Assembly (NCBI GenBank): GCA_902462015.1
Contig: CABPZV010000107.1
Span: 1 to 7,061, forward strand
Direction: 5' to 3'
Source of the DNA: an uncultured Eubacteriales bacterium
GTDB taxonomy: Bacteria > Bacillota > Clostridia > Oscillospirales > CAG-272
DNA length: 7,061 nt
The notes beneath the pieces are model-generated. The model saw only the letters and a program-made list of their open reading frames with translations, searched no databases and had not been told where the DNA came from. This document shows, one piece after another, positions 1-5,517 of the stretch. The position numbers and the translations under genes are program-made. Every line of letters starts with the position of its first letter. Position 1 is the first letter of the stretch.

Positions 1-460
1 AAGTGACCGCGGCAATTATGAGAGAACACAAAACCGCCATTAATATACCGTAATCTGCTATAGTAAATCCGACAGACAACGCGTCAATCGAAGTAGCAAC
101 ACCCTGAAAAAAAAGCACACTTATCGTCAGCTTCTTTCTTGATGACACGTTCGAATTACTTTTGTCCTTTATTCCCTCAAACAGCATTTTTCCGCCGATA
201 TATCCAAGAAGTAATAGTGCTATCCAAGGAATAACCTGGCTAAAAGAATCAAAAATCTTTACTATCGTATGAACGCATGTCCATCCGGCAAGCGGCATCA
301 GAGCCTGAAATACTCCAAAAACAGCAGCTATCCCGCACATCTTCCGGGGACGCATGTCCGGCTCCTCAAGCCCGTTTGCAAGAGAGACCGAAAAAGCATC
401 CATTGCAAGTCCTACCCCAAGCATAATACTGTTAAGAAAAAAGATAAGACTCCATTCCAT
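1..460 (-). CDS. mntP: MntP-type manganese efflux pump, 3' end cut by window edge
   Basis: Reading the minus strand from ATG at 460 gives 153 codons open to the window edge; the C-terminus lies outside. It encodes a hydrophobic membrane protein with the two internal-repeat signatures of the MntP (formerly YebN) family: GLAMDAFSVSLANG at residues 17-30 and GVATSIDALSVGF at about 120-132. The Asp in each (D21, D126) belongs to the conserved metal-transport motifs. About five hydrophobic segments are visible, with a basic hydrophilic loop (about residues 97-111) between the two halves, as expected for a protein of usually 180-190 residues. MntP proteins export Mn2+ across the cytoplasmic membrane and protect against manganese overload. 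An AAGGAG ribosome site (472-477) sits 11 nt before the start. The gene follows guaB on the same strand after a 172-bp gap, so read-through or a weak promoter of its own are both possible. Family call is firm; substrate is by homology. Confidence 0.9.
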   Translation of the reverse strand, partial: MEWSLIFFLNSIMLGVGLAMDAFSVSLANGLEEPDMRPRKMCGIAAVFGVFQALMPLAGWTCVHTIVKIFDSFSQVIPWIALLLLGYIGGKMLFEGIKDKSNSNVSSRKKLTISVLFFQGVATSIDALSVGFTIADYGILMAVLCSLIIAAVT

Positions 461-562
461 AACCGAAATAACTCCTTGTTTGTTATTCTCACTTCAAAAG
501 GCAATACAATAGATAAAAAAACTAAAGCCCTGTCCGTTCTGATACAATTCAATATGTCCAAA

Positions 563-591
563 ATTATGTAATGCGGCCAATGTCCGTACAA
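563..591 (-). promoter_or_regulatory. weak candidate promoter for mntP
   Basis: On the minus strand TTGTAC (586-591) and CATAAT (563-568) are separated by exactly 17 nt in the guaB-mntP gap. The -10 matches the sigma-A consensus at 5 of 6 positions but the -35 at only 3 of 6. It would give a leader of roughly 95 nt. I see no convincing terminator between guaB and mntP, so mntP may instead be read from the guaB promoter. Confidence 0.3.
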
Positions 592-632
592 GACCGGCGA
601 CACTATAGTTTATTGTCTGCTCTAACTTTTTA

Positions 633-2138
633 TTACTTTATTTGAGAAGATGAACGAAGCGTTACATCATGATATCCGCCCTCGACAATAGATGTAGAAG
701 AAACAACAGTCAGGCGGGCGTTTTTCTGCAAATCAGGTATCGTAGTTACTCCGCAGTTACACATAGTTGAACGAACCTTATAAAGACTGATTTCAACATT
801 GTCGTGAAGAGAACCAGCATATGTAACATACGAGTCAACACCCTCCTCAAAGCTCAGACGGTTCGAACCTCCAACATCATACCGCTGCCAGTTCCGCGCC
901 CGGTTCGACCCTTCACCCCAGTATTCTTTCATATACACGCCATTTACCATGACCTTGTCTGAAGGGCTTTCATCAAATCGCGCAAAATATCTTCCGAGCA
1001 TCAGAAAATCAGCGCCCATCGCAAGCGCAAGAGTCATATGATAATCATATACTATGCCACCGTCAGAGCAAATAGGAACATAAATGCCGGTTTCCCGGAA
1101 ATATTCATCACGGGCAGCAGCCACCTCTATAAGCGCGGTAGCCTGTCCCCGGCCGATTCCTTTTGTCTCACGGGTAATACATATTGATCCGCCGCCAATT
1201 CCAACCTTGACAAAATCAGCTCCGGCCCTCGCAAGAAACAGGAATCCGTCCCGGTCAACAACATTTCCGGCTCCGACCTTGACAGAATCCCCATAATTCT
1301 GACGAATCCACCTGATAACATTTTGCTGCCAACAGGTATATCCCTCTGAAGAATCTATACAAAGAACATCAGCTCCGGCTTCTATGAGCGCAGGCACACG
1401 CTGCTCAAAATCCCGTGTATTAATACCGGCCCCGACAAGAAACCGTTTTTTTGCGTCAAGAAGCTCAAGAGGATTTTCTTTATGAGATGAATAATCCTTC
1501 CTGAATACAAAATACTGAAGCCGTCCCTCTCTATCAACAATCGGAAGCGCATTGAGCTTATTCTCCCAAATAATATCGTTTGCTTCCTTCAAGGTTATAC
1601 CAAGCGGTGCTGTCACCAGTTTATCAAGCGGGGTCATAAAATCCTTTACCTTTTCGTCCACGCTCATACGCGACACACGGTAGTCACGGCTTGTGACGAT
1701 TCCGAGCAGCTTTCCGTTTGGTGTACTGTCATCAGTTATGGCAACCGTAGAAAAACCGTTCCGTTTTTTCAGCTCAAGTACGTCGGCAAGCGTGCTTTCC
1801 GGATTTAAATTTGAATCTGATACGACAAAACCCGCCTTATAATTTTTAACGCGTGAAACCATTGCGGCCTCATTCTCAATTGTCTGAGCTCCATATATAA
1901 ATGAAATTCCGCCTTCCTTTGCAAGCGCAATAGCAAGCTTGTCATCGGAAACCGACTGCATAATTGCCGAGACAAGCGGAATATTTAGTGAAATGGCCGG
2001 CTTTTCGTCTCCCTTTCGGAATTTCACAAGAGGGGTTTGCAAAGAGACATTTGCCGGGATACAATCCTCGCCTGTATATCCCGGAACAAGCAGATATTCG
2101 CTGAATGTCCGGCTCGGTTCATTGTAATAATAAGCCAT
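633..2138 (-). CDS. guaB: IMP dehydrogenase (variant of the Clostridia type)
   Basis: This 501-residue protein oxidises IMP to XMP with NAD+, the committed step of guanine nucleotide synthesis, in the cytosol. The (beta/alpha)8 barrel is interrupted by two CBS domains (about residues 105-165 and 165-225). Visible catalytic elements are GIGGGSIC (313-320) with the IMP-attacking Cys320, DSSEG (262-266) and GNVVD (291-295) for substrate/NAD binding, SDGG (358-361), LGRYFA (381-386) in the phosphate site, and the Arg419-Tyr420 dyad in NWQRY that activates water. Several motifs differ from the textbook enzyme: GGGSICITR replaces GPGSICTTR, SDGG replaces ADGG, and the flap start reads KEYWGEGS (404-411) instead of YRGMGS. 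I recall this set from many clostridial IMP dehydrogenases, so it is a recognised variant and not decay. Length is close to the usual 485-505. The start at 2138 is supported by the N-terminus MAYYYNEPSRTFSEYLLVPG, though the SD is weak or structured (see hairpin at 2149-2174). It has its own strong promoter. Confidence 0.95.
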   Translation of the reverse strand: MAYYYNEPSRTFSEYLLVPGYTGEDCIPANVSLQTPLVKFRKGDEKPAISLNIPLVSAIMQSVSDDKLAIALAKEGGISFIYGAQTIENEAAMVSRVKNYKAGFVVSDSNLNPESTLADVLELKKRNGFSTVAITDDSTPNGKLLGIVTSRDYRVSRMSVDEKVKDFMTPLDKLVTAPLGITLKEANDIIWENKLNALPIVDREGRLQYFVFRKDYSSHKENPLELLDAKKRFLVGAGINTRDFEQRVPALIEAGADVLCIDSSEGYTCWQQNVIRWIRQNYGDSVKVGAGNVVDRDGFLFLARAGADFVKVGIGGGSICITRETKGIGRGQATALIEVAAARDEYFRETGIYVPICSDGGIVYDYHMTLALAMGADFLMLGRYFARFDESPSDKVMVNGVYMKEYWGEGSNRARNWQRYDVGGSNRLSFEEGVDSYVTYAGSLHDNVEISLYKVRSTMCNCGVTTIPDLQKNARLTVVSSTSIVEGGYHDVTLRSSSQIK

Positions 2139-2148
2139 ATTTCACCAC

Positions 2149-2174
2149 GCCTTTGAACTGCAAAGGCTTCCTTT
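2149..2174 (-). promoter_or_regulatory. guaB translation-start hairpin with two competing AAAGG copies
   Basis: Just before the guaB ATG the transcript reads AAAGG (2174-2170), AAG, then GCCTTTG-CAGTT-CAAAGGC (2167-2149). The second part is a perfect 7-bp stem with a 5-nt loop. The shared CCTTT arm can pair either with the upstream AAAGG (3-nt loop) or the downstream CAAAGG. The downstream AAAGG ends 11 nt before the ATG and is a plausible SD that the larger hairpin would hide; the only other SD-like bases are GGTG, too close to the ATG. No T-run follows, so this is not a terminator. The pairing is seen directly; a regulatory role is inference. Confidence 0.45.
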
Positions 2175-2215
2175 CACTTGAATTTTTCGGAAATAAATAT
2201 AAGAACCCCAAATAT

Positions 2216-2237
2216 GAGAAATTATCACACATTTCTC
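2216..2237 (-). promoter_or_regulatory. inverted repeat at the 5' end of the guaB transcript
   Basis: GAGAAAT-N8-ATTTCTC is a perfect 7-bp inverted repeat starting about 5 nt downstream of the expected transcription start. It could be a repressor operator or a 5' stabilising hairpin in the mRNA. Which of these applies cannot be told from sequence alone. Confidence 0.4.
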
Positions 2238-2248
2238 TATAAAATTAG

Positions 2249-2277
2249 ATTATACCATAGTTAATTATCAATGTCAA
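2249..2277 (-). promoter_or_regulatory. guaB promoter, perfect sigma-A consensus
   Basis: On the minus strand TTGACA (2272-2277) is followed after 17 nt by TATAAT (2249-2254). Both hexamers and the spacing match the housekeeping sigma consensus exactly. The expected start is near 2242, giving an untranslated leader of about 104 nt before the guaB ATG at 2138. Such a strong core promoter suggests that guaB expression is limited by a repressor or by its leader. Confidence 0.88.
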
Positions 2278-2345
2278 GATAAATACAATAATTCTACGTA
2301 TTCATACTCGGCTTTACAGGGGAAAGAAAATAAGCATTCAGCTTC

Positions 2346-2397
2346 AAATAAAAGCAGACGGTCAGAAAACCCGTCATATTGGGTTCTGACCGTTTGC
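2346..2397 (-). terminator. intrinsic terminator of the effector-domain gene
   Basis: The minus-strand RNA forms a long stem: GCAAACGGTCAGAACCC pairs with GGGTTTTCTGACCGTCTGC around an 8-nt loop (2373-2380), with one A-C mismatch and a 2-nt bulge. It is followed at once by TTTTATTT (2353-2346). It lies about 80 nt past the stop codon of the 2476-2913 gene and upstream of the guaB promoter, so it separates the two transcription units. The other strand has no T-run after the stem. Confidence 0.88.
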
Positions 2398-2475
2398 AAT
2401 ACCAATTTATTCTGCTATAATAAACACTTTGAGTCAGACGCTTAACCCGATGACAGACGCGTGCAGCAACAAAAT

Positions 2476-2913
2476 TTATTCCTTGGCTTTTATAGGAGTA
2501 TAATAATCCATTTGTTCATATCCCATTATTTTTTCCGCAAATGGAGAAGTTATGATATTACCCAGCCCCGGACGTGATTCATCCCGTTCAAACCCGTTTT
2601 GCGATAAAAAAGCATCCACCTCTTTCCTCATTAATTCAGTATCAGTTTTCTGGTCTATATCGGTAGCAACCGCATACAAACCGCCCTTAAAATCAATTAT
2701 ATCAAATTCATCTGGAAAATTCATCCCATCTTCATACATATATAGCCAATGATAGCCGGTTTTATCCCAAAACAAATAATCCTTCGGAAACATACTGGGC
2801 TCCTGGGAAGTACGGAACTTATTGAATTTATCAAAATTTTCGTCTCCAAACATCCCAATACCGGAAGATATCATTTTGCAGTCCGGCATCTCATAAATTC
2901 TTACATTCTGCAT
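2476..2913 (-). CDS. stand-alone GyrI-like / AraC effector-binding-domain protein
   Basis: This 145-residue protein looks like a free effector-binding domain of the GyrI-like/AraC_E_bind fold, the small-molecule-sensing module usually attached to the C-terminus of MerR- or AraC-type regulators. Supporting features are the opening strand VRIYEMPDCKMISSGIG (4-20), the central YHWLYMYEDG (54-63), the strand FDIIDFKGGLYAVATDID (70-87), the helix that follows (DTELMRKEVDAFLSQNGF), and the closing Q-MDYYTPIK typical of the family. No helix-turn-helix, signal peptide or membrane segment is present, so it cannot bind DNA by a known domain and probably acts as a small-molecule binder or modulator; the ligand is unknown. 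GGAGG (2921-2925) lies 7 nt before the ATG, a strong start. It is a single-gene unit with its own promoter (2968-2996) and terminator (2346-2397), divergent from cca. Fold assignment is by recalled sequence pattern; function is open. Confidence 0.72.
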   Translation of the reverse strand: MQNVRIYEMPDCKMISSGIGMFGDENFDKFNKFRTSQEPSMFPKDYLFWDKTGYHWLYMYEDGMNFPDEFDIIDFKGGLYAVATDIDQKTDTELMRKEVDAFLSQNGFERDESRPGLGNIITSPFAEKIMGYEQMDYYTPIKAKE

Positions 2914-2967
2914 TGTAAAACCTCCAAGTAAAATTTTGCCATTTTTATAAATATCTATTATAAAATA

Positions 2968-2996
2968 ATTCTACACACAAATTAGTTCGGCGTCAA
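2968..2996 (-). promoter_or_regulatory. promoter of the effector-domain gene
   Basis: On the minus strand TTGACG (2991-2996) and TAGAAT (2968-2973) are spaced by 17 nt; each is one base from the sigma-A consensus. The expected start is near 2961, giving a leader of about 48 nt. It is back to back with the cca promoter, the two -35 boxes lying about 34 nt apart in an AT-rich stretch. Confidence 0.75.
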
Positions 2997-3030
2997 TATT
3001 AAAATAAAATTAAAAAAACGAATTATTTAT

Positions 3031-3060
3031 TTGACGAAACTCCTCCAAGTATGATATACT
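3031..3060 (+). promoter_or_regulatory. cca promoter
   Basis: TTGACG (3031-3036) and TATACT (3055-3060) are separated by 18 nt, each one base from the sigma-A consensus. The start would be near 3067, leaving a leader of about 80 nt. That leader contains a small GTTGC-CGCT-GCAAC stem (3118-3131) just before the ribosome site. The same -35 sequence is used by the divergent gene. Confidence 0.7.
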
Positions 3061-3147
3061 GTTTCATAAATAAAAAATATAGACGCGCCTGACAAAGAAT
3101 AGATTAAATCCGTATTGGTTGCCGCTGCAACGGCACGGAGTATTATA

Positions 3148-4506
3148 ATGAAGTACAAAATTTTACTACCAAAGCAAATTCATAAAATCCTCGAAAAAAT
3201 TGAAAAATCCGGCGAAGAAGCATATATAATCGGAGGATGCGTAAGAGACTCTCTTCTCGGTAAAACACCGCAGGATTTCGATATTGCCACGTCTGCAATC
3301 CCCAAAAAAATCAAAGAAATATTCTGCGGCGAAAAAATTACAGAAACAGGAATAAAACACGGAACTATAACTGTCATATACGAAGGGATACCTGCCGAGA
3401 TCACAACATATCGGACAGAATCCGAATATTCAGACGGACGCCACCCTGATTCTGTGGACTTTACTTCTTCTCTTTTTGATGACACTGCAAGACGAGATTT
3501 TACAATAAATGCGCTCGCATACAGTGACAGTACCGGGCTCGTTGATTTTCACGGAGGAATCCGGGATATCGAAAGCAGAACTATAAGATGTGTCGGAAGC
3601 CCCGAAAAAAGGTTTGCTGAGGATGCGTTGAGAATTATGCGCGCAATCAGGTTTGCATCGGTTCTCGGTTTTGAAATCGAAAAAAATACCTCAGAAGCAA
3701 TTCACTCGATGTCGAAGCTCCTTAGCAAAATCAGTACCGAGAGAATCGCCGGTGAACTCTCAAAGCTAATATGCGGGTCTGATGCAAAAAAAATCCTTCT
3801 TGAATATCCTGATGTCATCATAACCATACTGCCGGAGCTTGTACCCATAGTCGGCTTTGACCAAAAAAATTATCATCATATCTACGATGTTTATACCCAC
3901 TCTATCGTCGCTCTTGATGCTGTAAGACCATACCTTCCGCTGCGGCTTTCCGCACTTTTGCACGACTGCGGAAAACCCGCCTGCTTCACGCTTGACGAAA
4001 ACGGAGTAGGTCACTTTAAAGGACATCCGGAAGTCAGCGCCGATATCTCCGACGCGATACTGCGAAGACTTAAATTCGATAACCAAACAAGAAAACTTGT
4101 CGTCACCCTTGTAAGAAATCATGACAGGCAAATCGAGCCAACCGACAAAGCAGTAAAAAAAGCAATGGGAAAGCTTACTCCCGAAATATTCTTTCTTCTC
4201 CTTGAACTAAAACGCGCAGATAACCTGGCGCAGGCTCCTCAGTACCGCGAAAGGTTAATTCTATGTGACCGTCTTGAACAAATTGCAAAAAAAATTCTTT
4301 CGGACAAAGAATGTATAAATAGAAAATCGCTTGCTGTAAACGGACATGATCTAATTGAAGCTGGAATAACAGACGGGAAAACCATCGGACTGATCCTGTC
4401 GTTACTTCTTGACGAGGTAATAGACAAAAGTACAGAAAACCGGAAACTTCCGCTTATTGAACGTGCCGGACAAATAGCGGAAAATCTAAAAAAGAAAGAT
4501 TTATAA
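3148..4506 (+). CDS. cca: CCA-adding tRNA nucleotidyltransferase with HD domain
   Basis: This 452-residue class II nucleotidyltransferase adds or repairs the 3'-CCA end of tRNAs in the cytosol. The N-terminal head shows IIGGCVRD (27-34) and DFDIAT (43-48), whose two Asp residues bind the catalytic metals, then EITTYRTE (84-91) and RRDFTINALAY (115-125). The nucleotide-recognition neck follows, with RFAEDALRIMRAIRFA (155-170) and ERIAGEL (198-204). An HD domain comes next: HSIVALD around 251, LHDCGK with His272-Asp273, HFKGH (289-293) and RNHD (323-326). The C-terminal NGHDLIEAGITDG segment is a usual tail for this class. Length is normal for a clostridial CCA enzyme. The frame is open from a TTG at 3115, but the ATG at 3148 is preferred because GGAG (3137-3140) lies 7 nt before it and the family N-terminus starts there. 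A poly(A) polymerase is the main alternative, less likely given the HD domain and single-copy housekeeping context. Its own promoter is visible. Confidence 0.93.
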   Translation: MKYKILLPKQIHKILEKIEKSGEEAYIIGGCVRDSLLGKTPQDFDIATSAIPKKIKEIFCGEKITETGIKHGTITVIYEGIPAEITTYRTESEYSDGRHPDSVDFTSSLFDDTARRDFTINALAYSDSTGLVDFHGGIRDIESRTIRCVGSPEKRFAEDALRIMRAIRFASVLGFEIEKNTSEAIHSMSKLLSKISTERIAGELSKLICGSDAKKILLEYPDVIITILPELVPIVGFDQKNYHHIYDVYTHSIVALDAVRPYLPLRLSALLHDCGKPACFTLDENGVGHFKGHPEVSADISDAILRRLKFDNQTRKLVVTLVRNHDRQIEPTDKAVKKAMGKLTPEIFFLLLELKRADNLAQAPQYRERLILCDRLEQIAKKILSDKECINRKSLAVNGHDLIEAGITDGKTIGLILSLLLDEVIDKSTENRKLPLIERAGQIAENLKKKDL

Positions 4507-4537
4507 GAATTCATCATAAAAGTTCTTTATCAATCTC

Positions 4538-4566
4538 TTTCCATCTTAATTTTAAGCATATATAAA
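4538..4566 (+). promoter_or_regulatory. weak candidate promoter for the EamA gene
   Basis: TTTCCA (4538-4543) and TATAAA (4561-4566) have a 17-nt spacer in the 100-bp gap after cca. Matches to consensus are 4 and 5 of 6, which is unremarkable in such AT-rich DNA. I see no clear terminator after cca, so co-transcription with cca is equally possible. Confidence 0.3.
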
Positions 4567-4606
4567 CAAAGAAATTCAGGATATATAAAGGTGCAGTCAT
4601 ATAAAA

Positions 4607-5473
4607 ATGTGGATAATATACGCTTTCGGTTCTGCCCTATTGGCTGGGCTGACTTCTATTCTTGCAAAGTGCGGAATCAGGAAAACAGACTCTAATACTG
4701 CGACAGCAATCCGCACAATCATCGTATTGATATTTTCATGGATAATGGTTCTAATTGAAGGCTCTCATAGAACAATTCCGAGCGTGGGTACTAAAGCATG
4801 GATATTCCTTATTCTGTCTGGAATTGCCACAGGAATATCCTGGCTGTGTTATTTTAGGGCGCTGCAGCTCGGAGATATAAACAAGGTAGTACCAATAGAC
4901 AAATCAAGCACAGTGCTTACCATAGTATTGGCATTGATTTTTCTGGGGGAAGGTATTACGTGGATAAAGCTGGTCGCCGTTGCCTTAATATCGACCGGAA
5001 CATATCTTATGATTCACAGACAAGATACTAATGCTGGCAATCCAAAAAGCAAAGCATGGTTTATCTACGCCGTACTTTCCGCAATATTCGCAAGCCTTAC
5101 CACAATTCTCGCCAAAATCGGAATTGAAAATGTAGAATCAAATCTTGGGACAGCTATCAGAACCTTCATCGTATTAATTATGGCGTGGATAGTAGTTTTA
5201 GTCTCAGGAAAACAGCATACAATCAAAGATATCCCGAAAGAAGAACTTGTTTTCATTTGCCTTTCGGGAATAGCTACCGGCGGATCATGGCTGTGCTATT
5301 ATAAAGCTCTTCAAAACGGATATGCAAGCGTTGTCGTGCCGATTGACAAACTGAGTATTGTTGTAACAATCGCTTTCTCGTATTTTGTTTTTAAAGAAAA
5401 GCTTTCTAAAAGAGCACTGACCGGACTGCTTCTGATAATCGCGGGAACACTTGCAATGCTGATTAATACATAA
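4607..5473 (+). CDS. EamA-family (DMT superfamily) transporter with two near-identical halves
   Basis: This 288-residue inner-membrane protein has about ten hydrophobic segments and two EamA domains, roughly residues 2-136 and 151-285. It belongs to the drug/metabolite transporter superfamily; the substrate cannot be read from the sequence. The halves align without a gap at an offset of 149 residues, and I count about 67 identities in 135 positions (50%). Shared blocks include TAIRT, LSGIATG, SWLCY and VVPIDK. Each half resembles the short, single-domain EamA proteins of about 140 residues that usually work as dimers, so this gene is best read as a tandem duplication and fusion of such a gene. 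The link between the halves (137-150, HRQDTNAGNPKSKA) is polar and probably cytosolic. The start ATG at 4607 matches the usual MW-YA opening of such proteins, but AAGGTG (4588-4593) lies a long 13 nt upstream. The gene follows cca on the same strand and converges on srtB. Confidence 0.88.
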   Translation: MWIIYAFGSALLAGLTSILAKCGIRKTDSNTATAIRTIIVLIFSWIMVLIEGSHRTIPSVGTKAWIFLILSGIATGISWLCYFRALQLGDINKVVPIDKSSTVLTIVLALIFLGEGITWIKLVAVALISTGTYLMIHRQDTNAGNPKSKAWFIYAVLSAIFASLTTILAKIGIENVESNLGTAIRTFIVLIMAWIVVLVSGKQHTIKDIPKEELVFICLSGIATGGSWLCYYKALQNGYASVVVPIDKLSIVVTIAFSYFVFKEKLSKRALTGLLLIIAGTLAMLINT

Positions 5474-5488
5474 AAGAATATATACACG

Positions 5489-5517
5489 AAAGAATTGGCT
5501 GCAAACTACAATTCTTT
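5489..5517. terminator. possible bidirectional terminator hairpin between eamA and srtB
   Basis: AAAGAATTG-N11-CAATTCTTT is a perfect 9-bp inverted repeat in the 42-bp gap between two convergent genes. Its right arm overlaps the srtB stop codon. The stem is AT-rich and the T-runs on either side are short, so termination would be weak; the position is what makes it a fair candidate. Confidence 0.45.

Larger units (their letters stand above)
2139..2475. other. 337-bp gene-free region between guaB and the effector-domain gene
   Basis: From right to left on the minus strand this stretch holds about 75 nt of 3' untranslated sequence of the effector-domain gene (with the heptamer CAGACGC twice on the plus strand, 2433-2439 and 2454-2460), its intrinsic terminator, the guaB promoter, an inverted repeat at the start of the guaB transcript, and the guaB leader hairpins. 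I see no RNA gene and no purine riboswitch core here. A plus-strand extended -10 (TGCTATAAT, 2413-2421) with a weak TTTGCA -35 (2393-2398) may be chance. Confidence 0.6.

Noticed and set aside
269..571. 100-codon plus-strand ORF
   Set aside because: Mostly antisense to the clear mntP frame and its leader, with a low-complexity basic composition and no family resemblance.
2139..2242. Guanine riboswitch before guaB
   Set aside because: The three-helix core with its conserved loop sequences is not present; only simple hairpins are seen.
3115..3147. Upstream TTG start for cca adding 11 residues
   Set aside because: No SD before the TTG, whereas the ATG at 3148 has GGAG at 7 nt and begins at the usual family N-terminus.
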